Assembly: GCA_963556195.1 (NCBI GenBank)
Contig: OY744544.1
Location: forward strand, 47,404,984 to 47,468,983
From: Sepiola atlantica
Lineage: Eukaryota; Mollusca; Cephalopoda; Sepiida; Sepiolidae
Reading direction: 5' to 3'
DNA length: 64,000 nucleotides
Shown: in pieces, positions 13,687 to 24,895 of the stretch
Numbering within the stretch: the stretch's first letter is position 1
How the letters are laid out: each line of letters opens with the position of its first letter
Position numbers and translations under genes: made by a program
Notes under the pieces: model-generated
Databases searched by the model: none
Told to the model about the DNA's origin: nothing
The model's input: the letters and a program-made list of their open reading frames with translations, nothing else

Positions 13687-14073
13687 ATGACCCTTAACAA
13701 TTTAAAGCAGTTAAACCACACCAAAAGAAAGACCGTGATCCGTTATCGACCAAGCCATAAACTGCGACGAAGAATTCGAAAATTCTCTAAGCCTAAAAAA
13801 TATCGATTTCCCTGTGTTCCTGTCTCTGGCATAACGAAGCGACTCTCCAGGGCCACTTGCATTCGGAAGTTATCACTTCCTATTTTTCAGGCTTCCCATG
13901 CTTACGTCCGTGCTATTTTGACCGATTGTAAACAGATTGCTTCACTCTCTAACAGGACAGCCATTACTGTTAAAGACCTCCGATTAGCGCAACGCATACG
14001 CGGCATTAAACCTGATTCATTAGTATCGAAACTCTTCTTGGACTTTAGTTCTTTTCAAGCCAAAAACGAGTGA
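13687..14073 (+). CDS. Divergent histone H3-fold protein (H3-like variant), intronless
   Basis: A 128-residue ORF starts at ATG 13687 (A at -3). The frame is open back to 13579, but without another ATG. It aligns with histone H3 from the RYRP motif (residues 19-22) to RIRG (103-106). LRRRIRKF (26-33) matches the alpha-N helix, about 48-58 matches alpha-1, FQASHAYVRAIL (67-78) matches alpha-2, and ITVKDLRLAQRIRG (93-106) matches alpha-3. Over the alpha-2 to alpha-3 stretch I count 16 identities in 42 positions with canonical H3. Oddities: the tail before RYRP is 18 residues instead of about 39 and lacks the H3 N-terminal motif; the alpha-1/loop-1 region is about 5 residues shorter; 22 extra residues follow RIRG where H3 has three. 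A longer loop 1, common in centromeric H3, is absent. No canonical histone 3' stem-loop was seen; AATAAA occurs at 14561. It may be a fast-evolving germline variant or an aged retrocopy that stays open. The family assignment is firm; function is unknown. Confidence 0.78.
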   Translation: MTLNNLKQLNHTKRKTVIRYRPSHKLRRRIRKFSKPKKYRFPCVPVSGITKRLSRATCIRKLSLPIFQASHAYVRAILTDCKQIASLSNRTAITVKDLRLAQRIRGIKPDSLVSKLFLDFSSFQAKNE

Positions 14074-14112
14074 AAATATCTTCTAAGCAAATGGCGTCTT
14101 TTGATATTTTCA
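14071..14112 (+). terminator. Inverted repeat spanning the H3-like stop codon
   Basis: TGAAAATATC (14071-14080, beginning at the stop codon) pairs exactly with GATATTTTCA (14103-14112) across a 22-nt loop. It sits where a replication-dependent histone gene would have its processing stem-loop, but it has neither the 6-bp stem/4-nt loop geometry nor the conserved sequence. It may be chance in AT-rich DNA. Confidence 0.25.
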
Positions 14113-15129
14113 TCGGTGGAAATCATTAAACCGATTATTCGAATACCTCGCAATCTCGCTTTATGTAAACTTTGAAAAAGTATTAAGTATTCATATCTGC
14201 TCTCCCCATAAACGTACATGTAAGCTGTATATAGCTTTCATCTTTATTAAATCGTTCGATTTCAGTTTCGCTGCATGGAGGTGCGTGCTTTATCTAATGA
14301 ACACCCTCGCGGACGCTGCCTCTGGCGAATTCGGATCTATTGTGGTTATTTACACAATACTTATTTCGTAGAAAATATTACTCAGTCTTTCACGTTATGC
14401 GTAAAATAGCAACTTTGATTTAATCACGATGTCCTGCGCTTAAACCTTAAATCTCAAATGTTATTTACCGTGAACCAAACTTACGTTTCAATTTTGTAGA
14501 TTGCATTTCCCCCCTTTATTAAAATCGTGCACTGCGATTATTTTAGCATGAACTTTTAAGAATAAAATAACTTCATCTTTTTAAGTTGTTCCTTGAATGC
14601 TAAAGATTTCCATTTGAACTTTTGTGATTTGAAAATCACTTGGACGTCGTCCGTTCTCTTTTGCTAACCTTCTTGCCCTTTGCCGTAAAACGGTTTAGCA
14701 CCGTCCATATTCCTTTCAACAATTTGAACACAATCTAATTCAAAGAACCCGTTCAGTTAGCTTTATACCTTATCAATTTATAAATTATAAAATTGTAATT
14801 TGAGATTGGAACACCCTGGATATAGATAAATTTTCTAAATTTATTGCATGATACAGAGCGTGGACACGAAATAATTTCATCCAATAGCCGACCTGAAGTC
14901 CCTTGTATTGAGTTTGTTGGTTTTGACCTTTTTCTTTCACCAGACGTAGCCTATCGTGTGTTAATACATTTGGTTGATCCTTTCCTACCCACGTAACATT
15001 CAGTTTGGGTCAAACTAATTTTTTTCTTCTATAAACATGTCGCAGTCCAAGTATCAAAAACTTGTCACGTTTCATACGTAATTGTGTATACGCATAACAC
15101 TATTAAAAGCCTTATTCCTATCGCACGAA
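14113..15129. other. No gene recognised downstream of the H3-like ORF
   Basis: AT-rich non-coding sequence. It includes a GC-richer island around 14275-14345 and AATAAA at 14561, a possible distant polyadenylation signal. Confidence 0.5.
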
Positions 15130-15304
15130 AGCGTTGTAATTTCTTGTTTTCTAAAATCCATGAAATCCCTTCCTTCCAGCTTAAGTACAAAACAAAGTAT
15201 AATCGAAGTGTATTATTGCGATACACTTCGATTATACTTTGTTTTGTACTTAAGATGGAAGGAAGGGATTTCATGGATTTTAGAAAACAAGAAATTACAA
15301 CGCT
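15130..15304. repeat. Near-perfect palindrome, 84-bp arms
   Basis: The left arm 15130-15213 and right arm 15221-15304 are reverse complements with one mismatch seen (15179) around a 7-nt centre. Arm landmarks are GTTGTAATTTCTTGTTTTCT and, at the centre, CGAAGTGTAT/ATACACTTCG. The overlapping ORFs on both strands are shadows of the symmetry. It may be a foldback element, an inverted duplication from template switching, or an assembly artefact. Confidence 0.95.
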
Positions 15305-16371
15305 TGTCTCTTAAATGTAAAGCAACTTTCTATTATAAAAACGATACTTTTCTAGGTGTTAAATATTCCCTACTTCAAGTCGTGAAATGGCCCCTTTAGT
15401 AAAGGTTGACTATGGAAATCAGTTGCAGGTCGACAGAAGTTGCCAAACAAACATGGCTACACTCAACAATAAACATTGTTATTCGGGACTTTTTTTTCTC
15501 CATTTAAAGTGGGGTGTGTTTGTGCAATACTGCATTCCCTTGTAATCTTTTAACTTGCTATTTAAATTCAGTTTAAAGGGTGTTCAAATATCTGGCTAAA
15601 AGGCACTCATTAAAGTAGAACTCCTTCATAGATACAAAGCACATTTGTATTTATGAAAATTCGCTTTAAACTGAAAATTCAATTGCTGCAGTAAATCGTA
15701 ATCAAATAGTTTAAAAGAATATACATTTTTTTTCAATTTATTTGTAATATTCCGGTTCGAGCAAATTCTTTAACTCCGGTAATTCAAAATGAAGAACATT
15801 TTTTTTTTTCATCACTCTTGTTCGTAATTAACTTTCACCTAAACCCCATCGATATTTAAAAGTTTAATATTCTGTCTTCCAAACTAAAAAAAAAAGAAAA
15901 AAAAAAAAAAAAATTGAACATGTCCCAATGGTACGTGAACGTTGTCTAGATAACAATTATCGCATAATGGATAAACTTTCACGGAACTAATCTAAAGTGA
16001 AAATAGATTTCCATCTTTAACAAAACTGTAATTATAGGGAATTCTGGCGTCGCATATTCGCTGATATTTCATTCAAAAAGGAATTGTAATCTAAATTCCG
16101 GATAGACGAATGATTACTGGTGAAATAAGATTTGCACCACAAATTTCTAGAAATGTGAAAGTGAATATTTGGGAACGTTGTCGGGTAAAAGCCAAGTCAG
16201 TCGGATGTTAAAATTCGCTGATCATTTAATAAGTATTTTTAATTTTTCCCTGGAAATTATCCAGAAGGAAAAATCACAAATAGAAAATTGTTTTATGCGC
16301 GCAATTCCAACAGATCCTGTAGATCTCTCTCAAATGATGATAATGGTAAACTTTCCTTTTTTATTTGCTCT
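15305..16371. other. No gene recognised
   Basis: AT-rich sequence with a poly-A run near 15885-15913. Short ORFs show no family motifs. Confidence 0.5.
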
Positions 16372-16413
16372 TAAACCAAATTTATCGTTATTTTTAATGA
16401 TAAATTTGGTTTA
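16372..16413. repeat. Short palindrome, 15-bp perfect arms
   Basis: TAAACCAAATTTATC (16372-16386) and GATAAATTTGGTTTA (16399-16413) pair perfectly. The inner bases extend the stem with one mismatch. Confidence 0.9.
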
Positions 16414-17320
16414 GGATTTTAATATTGAAACTGGGAACATCACGTGGCAATTTGAGAGATTAAATATATATTTCTCTCGATGAGTTTTTTAAATTATTCT
16501 TTTTAGTAGTATTGCGGTCCTAGATGGAAAGTGTATCGAGGTTGGGGGTAAATGTTTTTCTCTTATATTTTTCATAAACTCCAATTTCTGTGAATACTGC
16601 GGAATGAATCTATCCTGTATTAACTCTTTCAATAAATTGTTTAATTGATTGGAAAATAAAGTAATGCTATAAAGTAACGATCTGTCAGTTCGAATATGGG
16701 CATGTTAACTACTCCCTTCACTGATAAATCCATCAAAATTCAGTAAGTCTACCATTTTTTATGAAATTTTCAGTATTAAGTAATTAATGATCACGAAATA
16801 TTATTAACCCATTACTTTATTAGAAATCTTAGTGCAAATGTATTATTTCGTGTAATTTGCGTAGGTTAGAGAGCAAACATTAAATTAATACTTAATAATA
16901 AAATGGTGTTGGCATAAATCTTTGAATTTTTAAAACATGAAAATTTCTTTCAAAACTAATTTGTCTGATTTAATATTCATTCTTTAAATAAGTTCATTTT
17001 TTCCGGATTATTTTTAATGTTTGAGTTGATTGTTATAAAAACCTGGTCTACATCGAATGAAAATACTAGTATCAGTTATATTGCATTGAAATATCGCTTG
17101 GTTTATAAACACAAGAAAAAGACAAATCCCTATTCTTAGGCAGTTTTATTCTCATATGAACATTTCATTATTAGTTTTAGCTGAATAATTTGATAAGAGT
17201 TGCTCTCATTTCCGAAACGAATAAATGATGTTTCTTGATTCTCTCAATTAATCCAGCATACTGAATGAGTAGAAATTTCAATTTCTAGCAATTGAACTAA
17301 TTTTGTATTTCTATTATACT

Positions 17321-17496
17321 AAACCCGGAATTCTCTAGCGACATGATAGGTAATTGTACACAGAAAAAAGGAATTTTACACATTTGTGTGGACAAAAAAT
17401 GGGATAAGTTTACGTTAAATTTATATAGGAAACTGATCCTCAATCTAAAATATTTGAAAATGTTTCTTAAACACGGAAGTCTCTAGCGACATGATA
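17321..17496. repeat. Direct repeat pair, about 28 bp
   Basis: AAACCCGGAATTCTCTAGCG followed by ACATGATA (17321-17348) recurs as AAACACGGAAGTCTCTAGCG followed by ACATGATA (17469-17496), two differences in 28 bases. Class unknown. Confidence 0.7.
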
Positions 17497-17588
17497 CACC
17501 GAAAAAAAATTGGTGAGTAAAAAAGTTAAGAAAAACGGGTGGTGGAGTATTACGAATAAGCGCCAAAAACTTTTTTTTTTAATTCAAA

Positions 17589-17940
17589 TTGTTAAATAGG
17601 CACTTGTGCAGAACTACTTCAGCCCCTTTGGGAATCACGATTGACCAGCAGAGAGACAGACCCCGGCAAACAACGAGGAAGCACTTCTTTAACTCTCTCT
17701 CTCTCTCTCCCTGCCCTGGCCACTGGATGCTTCACCTGAAGATAGTTGCTGACAGACTTCAGGCAGCACTAAGAACTCTTAATTTCCTTTTTCTCTCTCG
17801 GACACTGTCCAACGTTTCTTTCTAAGTAACCTTTGTGAATAAACACTTTTCGTCGTTATAAAGAAGCTTTGTTAATTCATTTCGTGTCTGAAAAACCTAA
17901 GATAGGGACTAACGCCCCCGTCTTAAAAGTAAATACACTT
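17589..17940 (+). repeat. Possible LTR or other retroelement fragment
   Basis: A distinct block with a CT tract, GGACACTGTCCAACG, then GTGAATAAACACTTTTCGTC (polyadenylation-like), ending near GGGACTAACGCCCCCGTC. The promoter/poly-A-like make-up and lack of coding motifs suggest LTR sequence, but no partner copy is visible here. Confidence 0.3.
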
Positions 17941-18395
17941 TTTAGTTACAACTACTTTTAGACAAGATGGTCACCAGAGATAAAAAAAAACTGAATTGCA
18001 GTTACCAAAAAGTAACTTATAAATTAATCTCATGGCAAGAAAAACAATTTAGCTTTTTAAATACATGATTTTCTAAGAATTTCAAGGCCAGTTTAAATGA
18101 CTTTCTATTTGATAGTTTAAATATTCCAAATGCCTTTCAAATTTCGAACAGACACGAAGTAATTGATATATTTTTTCAATTATTAACACAACAGTAAAAT
18201 GGCTGACTGTTACGAAGAAACCTAAATGCATTATGATAGATTTAATCTCGTAATTTAATTACGAACCGGGTTAAAATAATAATATATCCACCGCAAAAAA
18301 TCTATTTTCAATCGATATTTATTCAATTATTGCCGAATTTTCCTACTTTGCCAAAATTGCCGAATTTTCTTTTGCCGAGTGTTCCTACATTCAAA

Positions 18396-18860
18396 AGAAG
18401 ATACAATGATTTGATTAAGAAAAAATGCAAAAATGTTTATTGTTTAATTTATTCTTTCTTTCATGTTTGTTTTACTTTAACATTTGTGGCTTTCTACACG
18501 GTAAATAATAATCTTGAAGAACTTTATTCATTTTTTAAAATTTTACAACAAAATAACAATTAACACAACTTTACATTGTGTTTAAAGAAGCTAAAACAAA
18601 ACGAGGAGTATACTCTTTTAAAAAGAAAACATCGAGACATGTGTTTTTTAGTTTTTATTTTACACCAATATTTATTTTAAAAAATGTAATAAATAGACAG
18701 CAGGACCAACTGAATTGTAAAATTACTGAAAGACACAAGTGATACAACGATTTGTTTAAAAACAACGACAAAAAACAAACATGTTTAGTTTATTCTTTCC
18801 TTAATGTTTTTTTGGTTACGTGTGTTTTTCTGCACAATAAATAAATATGATGTTACCGTA
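18396..18860. repeat. Diverged direct repeat pair, offset about 341 bp
   Basis: About 18400-18515 and 18741-18855 share ATACAATGATTTG/ATACAACGATTTG, AAAAATGTTTATTGTTTAAT versus AAACATGTTTAGTTTATTC, TTTATTCTTTC, and a CTACACGGTAAATAAT versus CTGCACAATAAATAAATA end. It lies just upstream of the hAT remnant and may belong to the same degraded element. Confidence 0.5.
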
Positions 18861-19441
18861 AAAGCACAATTTTCAGCGTATTCAATTAGATTGGATTAAT
18901 ATAATTAAGTTTATAATTAATAACATTAGGATTAGATTAGCTTTATTGTTTTACGTTTCAACATGTTGCTTTTTTGTAAAAAAAAAAACAACTTTTCGTT
19001 TAGTTTTACTTTCTTTAAACAAAATGTATTAGTTGTGTCGTATTAATTGTTATATATTGTAAATAGTTTTCAAAAAATATCCAAAGAAATAAGAAGACTA
19101 TATTATTTCTATTATAGACAGTTGGATTTTCTCGCTCATTTCGTTAGGTATTCGCCCACATTTTGGATAAAATCGATTCTTGGTTTGAAACAATACTTTT
19201 TGTCCTGAAATAAAATTCATATTTACTTGTTAAAGTGTTGAGAATGTAACTTTAATTCAATGTTTTAATCAGTAGCGGCCATGTTTTTTTTTCTTGGACA
19301 ACAGTATAACTAATTAAAAAGCAAAAATGAAGAAGTTAAAACTAAAACATATAAGTCAATTAAAAAAATGCCGGAAAAAAAGACGGTGGGTCGGGTAAGA
19401 ATTTAACATTCAATTTAACTGTTATATACGTTAAAAAATAA

Positions 19442-19795
19442 AAGTACAATTTCACAAGGATCGTTTTATCCAATATGTATTTTGATAATGCTGATAGCCT
19501 TGAGCAATACAAAATGGCTGGTGTGATCGGCTATTTGAACTTTTCTATTAGAAATGGGCTCTCTGACTTGTTTGTACAGAGTGAAATATTGTTTCGGCTC
19601 TTCTTAACATTGCCCATAGCCATAGCAAGTGCAGAAAGAACATTCAGCACTTTAAGGAAACTAAAAAACTATTGGAGATCAACTATGGGACAACAAAAGT
19701 TGAATACATTGGCTATTTTGGAAATAGAACCCGAAATCGCTAAAACAGTCGATATTTCACAAACAATGACAGACTTTGCGAATATGAAAGTGTGA
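19442..19795 (+). pseudogene. hAT transposase C-terminal (dimerisation) fragment
   Basis: The open frame (ATG at 19475, open upstream past 19442) contains LFLTLPIAIASAERTFSTLR, KLKNYWRSTM and LNTLAILEIE. This is the signature of the hAT-family dimerisation domain, common in ZMYM1-like and other animal hAT transposases. Only about 106 residues of an expected 600 or more remain. The zinc-finger and catalytic regions are not found upstream. The frame itself is intact, so it is either a decaying end or the last exon of a transposase-derived gene. Confidence 0.8.
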
Positions 19796-21526
19796 CATGG
19801 TGGTGTTCAACGGCTTAATAATAAGTAATACTATTTAGTTTCATTAGTTTGTTTTTATTTGTTTTGTTCATTTGTAACACTTTCTTATTCATTTCTGTTT
19901 CGTTTCTAATTGATGTTTCGGTTTTCATATTTTTGTTTGCGTTTATGTCATATATTCCTCATTGCTGTTGTTTTTCACATTTGTATTTGGTTTGTTGGTT
20001 ACATTTGTACATTATTATACAGTATAGGAGTATTTTACGAAAAATAATATGCAGTACCATATAAATCGGTGATAAATATATAAAACATATGTAAACACTT
20101 CGTACGTTTTTTATGTTATATATTTAGAGGGCCAAAAGTTTCGTCTGCCCCCGTGAGCCAAAAGGCTTACATCCGTAACTACTCCCATCTGTTGCCACGA
20201 CTGGCCCATGGACCGAGCAATAGAAACCGACGTCATTTCCTGATCAAATACTGGCATTCTTTTTATCAAACTCGGACAAATAACCTATCCTTTACATGAC
20301 AACTACTAACTATAAATCCAATGCGTTACCCGTCATTTCCAATTCAATCTGCCCAGCCGTCATCCACCATCGGCTCAACGTCAACACCCAACCAGCATCG
20401 ATTGAAGAGGGCGACAAAATCTTCCTAGCTGTTTGCCCAACTTCAGTGACTTTCTACATTTCGACTATTAATGTCAGATAGGTAATCCGAGCAGGCACTC
20501 CTCGCCAACCGTTCCTGTTACGCCTGCAACCGAAGTCTAATAACCTAATTACTTGTTATTTATAAATTTAATTCCCGTGTCTTTCTTTGTCATTGCCGTA
20601 TTTTGTCTTGTGTTTCTCTTAAAAGGCGACCTTCCCTTGACAACACTAGTTTGATCATTTTAAAGCATTTTTTCGTAGGCTTTTACACATTTGCTTGGTT
20701 TTAAAAAATAAAAATAAAACATAAAAAATTCTTAATTTAACTTTTTTTAAATTTTAATTTTTTATTTTTATTAAAAACAACAGATGTATTATCTGAAAAG
20801 AGTCGGTTATAATTCGCAAATCATTTAAAAAGTTATTGCTTTTTTTTGTTCTTTTCTTTTTGTTTCGTCAACTCGCTCATACAACTTAAGTTAGAAACCT
20901 CTCGATACTGTTCTTGCAATCCTTTCCTGATGCCATAATCAGTGAATCGAAAACCAAATTACACTTGTTGACCTTCCCCGGAAACCTGTTCTAGTAATTA
21001 ATTGTTCTGTTTTAAGAAGTAGTTCTCAACCATTTACTCGCGCCATCATTGTTCCTAGTGGTTCATTCACCTGTTAAAGGTTCAACCTTTAAATCATGAC
21101 ATGAATAAATAAGATACATGTACATCTAATGAAAAGTCTACTTGAATTTTTAAAATTCAAGAGACGGAATATTTTTTAACAATTTCCGGTGAATTCTTCA
21201 CTTTTATTGCTTTTTTTTTTTCTAAATTCTTGCAATAAAACCAAAGTGTACAATAGACAGAATATAAGTATAAAATATTTCATAAATCGATCTTTAAAAT
21301 GAAAAAGCAATAATCATTTCCTATTTAGATTTCTTTTTCGATTAGTTATGCTGCAATCACCAATAGACCGACGGCTGATGAAATAATCGGTCGATCAACT
21401 TCTCGCATCTATGTAACGAAATCACAATGTTCACTTTTTCTGCGCCTTTCTTTAATAAAATGTTTAACTGTCGACTTCTCAGTCTTTAAGAGTTAATATT
21501 AACTATGAAGAAAACCTCCAATCCTA
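19796..21526. other. No gene recognised
   Basis: AT-rich sequence; a 61-residue frame at 20296-20481 has no recognisable motif. AGGGCCAAAAGTTTCGTCTG at about 20126 resembles element-terminus or conserved-repeat sequence, but I could not pair it with another end. Confidence 0.45.
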
Positions 21527-21625
21527 AATGACTTTATTATCGGCCAATATAAATCAATTCTGACTTTTTCTGTGATTTTTAGTTTCGTGTTAAAATTCTG
21601 ACGTTTTCATATGACTTTATTATCG
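21527..21625. repeat. 17-bp direct repeat
   Basis: ATGACTTTATTATCGGC occurs twice about 82 bp apart (near 21527 and 21610) in otherwise unremarkable sequence. Confidence 0.7.
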
Positions 21626-21961
21626 GCGACTGATTTCTGCAACTATGGTAGTGGAACTATCGCGAAAGGAAGACGTACTCCGAAATAACAACTCTCATTG
21701 TAGCCTCATCTGAATTTATTTTGGGGAAATATCGGAGAAAGGGATGAGCACCGTCGGGCATTACTTGCCGTCCACCTTGAATGGGAAGAAGATATCTGAG
21801 ATTGATTGGTGAGAACAGATTAACAGAAGTTATTACAACAAAAAACTTTCTTCCTTAAGAAAGGTTGACGTTTATGGAGGTTTTGTATATTTGAAAAAGA
21901 TTACAATGGAGACTCATTTTTAATCGACATTTGACTAAATAATTCCGAAATAAAAAAAATC

Positions 21962-22331
21962 TTACAGTTTCCACACGTTAAACGCAAAAATGTTTTAGAA
22001 CAGTATGTTTTGCCAGTGTTGCACAATTTTGGTATCGAAAAAACTGTTTTTATGCAGGATAAAGCTGGTCATGAATTATCTGGCTGATCAAGAAGTAGAG
22101 GAATTGGACTGGCCTGCTCAGAGTTCTGACATGAACCCTATAGAAAACTTATGGAAGACTCTAGGACAGAATGTTATGGCAAAGAATCCGGAAGACATCG
22201 AAGACTTGTGGCTGAAACTGAATGATGAATGGGCCAAGATAACTGTGGCCCAATGTCAAGATTTCGTGAAATCCTGCAGTCGTAGATGCACAGCAGTTAT
22301 CGAAAACAAAGTTGGAAGTACCAAATATTAA
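21962..22331 (+). pseudogene. Tc1/mariner transposase C-terminal remnant
   Basis: One frame reads VLEQYVLPVL and then VFMQDKAGH, the region of the second catalytic Asp. The frame shifts near 22066-22075 and continues as LDWPAQSSDMNPIENLW, which holds the catalytic Glu, then ends with DEWAKI and VIENKVGSTKY at a TAA stop. The N-terminal DNA-binding half and first Asp are missing. A terminal repeat lies downstream at about 22540-22572. Dead copy. Confidence 0.9.
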
Positions 22332-22533
22332 ATCTCTTTTGCATTTTTAATATGATTTAGTTGAAAATGATATTTTGTTTCTTAATTTTAGACACTTAAA
22401 ATCTGTAAAATGGTGGATAACTTTTAAAATATTATTTTAATTCATCTGAAAATCTCGGTAAAAGTCCAACTACATAATGTGTATATTCAGTGAAATTTTC
22501 ACAAAAATTAATGTATAATTTTGTTTAGATTCA

Positions 22534-22574
22534 GAAGATTTAATTTTTGTTCCTTAATTTTGCGAGGTACTGTA
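22534..22574 (-). mobile_element. Tc1/mariner terminal inverted repeat (right end) with TA site
   Basis: Read on the minus strand, TACAGTACCTCGCAAAATTA then AGGAACAAAA is a typical Tc1-type end: CAGT at the tip flanked by the TA target (22573-22574). No matching left end was found, so the element is 5' truncated or deleted. Confidence 0.7.
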
Positions 22575-22849
22575 TATCGTGAACAGAGAATTGTTTGGAA
22601 TTTTGTCTTTTATTTTTTATATTTAACTGGCTTTGAGGACTTTCGTTTTCCTGATTCAAACAATTTAACACGAACTCCAGTGAGTCACATTTTCTCTAGT
22701 ATATACATCTCCCTTTTGTTTAATTTTACTTCAGTCGAAGTTCTCAGAAATCAAGGGGTTCCTTCCTGGGGCTAACACTCGATCTCTATATGAGATATAT
22801 AGATATTCGAACATTCTATTTTTTTTAAAAATATTTCATCCCAAACAAG

Positions 22850-23464
22850 GCAGGCCGCCACTAGACGTAAGGGGCTACTGAGAATTAAGGTGTAGGTTTT
22901 GGGTGTCATCCAAAGTTGGGAGCCGTGCAGCGAGATGCCTGTTTACATTTCTGCGAGAGGGAGTGAGCTAAGGAGAAATTATACGTAGAGTTACCGGCTG
23001 CGTCAGTAAGGCTGGAGAATCCCAGCCAGTCACGGTGGTGTGCATTAAAATCCCCAAATACATGTATCTGGGCATTCGAGTCGAGTGAGAGTGCTCTATC
23101 TATGCTTTCAGAAACAGATTTAGCAGGGTACAGTGCTGGTCGAAGGTGAACGGTATAAGAAATATAAGTAACTAATGCTGTGATGTAAAGTCATGTAGGC
23201 TTGCCCATCTGATTCTAACTTATGTTCTCTAGTCAGAGGGAGGGTGTTCCGAACATAAGCTCCTAGCCCGTGTATATGTTTGTCAGAATCTTTACGGTAG
23301 AGAGGGAGGTAGTCAGTCATATCAAAGTGGTGAGAGGAGATTGAGGTTTGAAGGTTCGTTTCACTTAGCGCTAGGATATCCGGGGTGTTTGTCAGGGGAA
23401 AAGTTTCTACGTCGTTGATGTTGGTTCTAAGTCCCTGGATATTTATGAATGCGAGCCTCAAGGC
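22850..23464 (-). pseudogene. LINE endonuclease domain fragment
   Basis: The minus strand from 23461 reads LAFINIQGLRTNINDVETF, then TPDILALSETNL, GYAVYV-type LGAYVRNTLPL and YLYFLYRSPSTS. This is an apurinic-type endonuclease from a non-LTR retrotransposon. After a frame change near 23118, VFGDFNAHHRDWLG follows (about 23060-23020), the conserved GDFNAHH active-site block. The RT domain is absent. The clade is uncertain (CR1/L2-like). Confidence 0.85.
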
Positions 23465-24690
23465 AGAGGCGAAGATGTTTTGTGTTGGGTGTCTGGTTTA
23501 GGTTTTATTTTTTTAATTTTATTTTGCAATGACATGTTTCTTTTTGATAGAGTGGGGTGGACAAAGTCGGTTCTTGTTAGGTGCCAATAAGCTCAGATAA
23601 CCAGTCCATTGGTCACGACCTGGTCCATGGGGGTTGTTGCCTCGGGAAAGCCCACCGGGAATAACTGTAGGGTCCTTTACCATGCAAGGCGTGGCACGTA
23701 CAACTACCCACGGTATTATACAACTGATGATGGAGCAGCCGTTCTTAGCGCTACCTAAGAGTTTGGACACCTGTCCTGTCAGTCGGAAACAGAAATATTA
23801 ACCTTCGAATTCGTCTTTATTTCTCAAACGTTGAGTTAGTAAAGAAGTTAAGAACATTAGTTTTCCTCACCCTAATTGACCAGTTAACTGTTATAGTATA
23901 TCTTCTTTGTGCTCTTTTGGTCTTACCGGATTCCAGGATGAAAATTCATCTCGTCTGGTGGAGTATCCAGGTATGTGGTGTTACTTTAGCTAACAGCACT
24001 ATGAGAAGGTGCACTATTCCCCATATTAGTAAATGTATAGCCGTACTGAGGGGATCTTATTTGTGCTGTGAATACTATGCTATGTTGAATATTTGGTCAG
24101 GGTTTACTTATAGGCATAAGTATCCTCATGTCAGGTTGTCCTGACAAATCCTTATACAGAGAGACCGAAGACACTTGATAATGGCGTCTTGTAGGTAATT
24201 CAAACTCCCCTTACATATACATATATTTGTGTGTGTATGCAAATGTATGGGAGGCATTATGTCCGATTATTCTGTATTCTGTCATGTATGATGAGGGTAA
24301 AAGAATCCAAAAAGTATTTTGTTGTTTTGTCATCAAAGTTGACTCGTATGATTTTTAGCTCGATCAATCTTTTCGTTTCTGACCAATAAAGATAATCAAG
24401 TGTGCGACATTTTTTGCGCTCCCTCTCCTTCGTTCTTCTGCCTTCGAATATTCTGTCCACAGATCATCCACACAATTAGCCAAGAATGACACGGGGAGAT
24501 GTGCACAGACGGTTTAATTATATGAAAACGAACAAAACAAACGAAATAAATGTGTAACTCACGATAGAGTTAAAGCCCAATGTAATTGACGCAGAGAAAA
24601 ACAATGTCATCAAAAATCGAATGAAACGAGTCAAAATATCGTCTCTTGCTGATTCAGAAAATAAAATCTTATTGTATTATTTAATGCTAG
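23465..24690. other. No gene recognised
   Basis: Short ORFs on both strands without motifs. 23580-23760 is somewhat GC-rich with no identified content. Confidence 0.45.
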
Positions 24691-24699
24691 GACGCCATT

Positions 24700-24895
24700 T
24701 TTATTGAAATGGTTCGTTTAATTCGATTAATTGAAGACTATTTTAATTATAGCTGGAGCGTAATTACAAATTTATATCTTTCTCGGCGATATAAGGCCGC
24801 AGCCAATCTATGGGATTTAACTTCGCCGACATGAGCGGTTCCATAGGCGACGACGGTGTCCATTGGTTAATAAGGAACCCACGCGAACTGTATGG
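24700..24895. promoter_or_regulatory. Candidate regulatory element (homeodomain and CCAAT motifs)
   Basis: High-complexity sequence in a low-complexity neighbourhood. It has TTCGATTAATTGAAG, TTTTAATTATAGC and GCGTAATTAC (three TAAT-core sites), then CTCGGCGATATAAGGCCGC, GCAGCCAATC and TCCATTGGTT (CCAAT boxes in both orientations). This is by-eye motif clustering only. Confidence 0.25.

Noticed and set aside
13687..14073. H3-like ORF as a centromeric H3 (CENP-A) paired with the 23-bp satellite
   Set aside because: Centromeric H3 usually has a longer loop 1, here it is shorter, and a gene's position says nothing about where its product binds.
15065..15399. Similar ORFs on both strands around 15.1-15.4 kb
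   Set aside because: Shadows of the palindrome: the same sequence is read from each arm.
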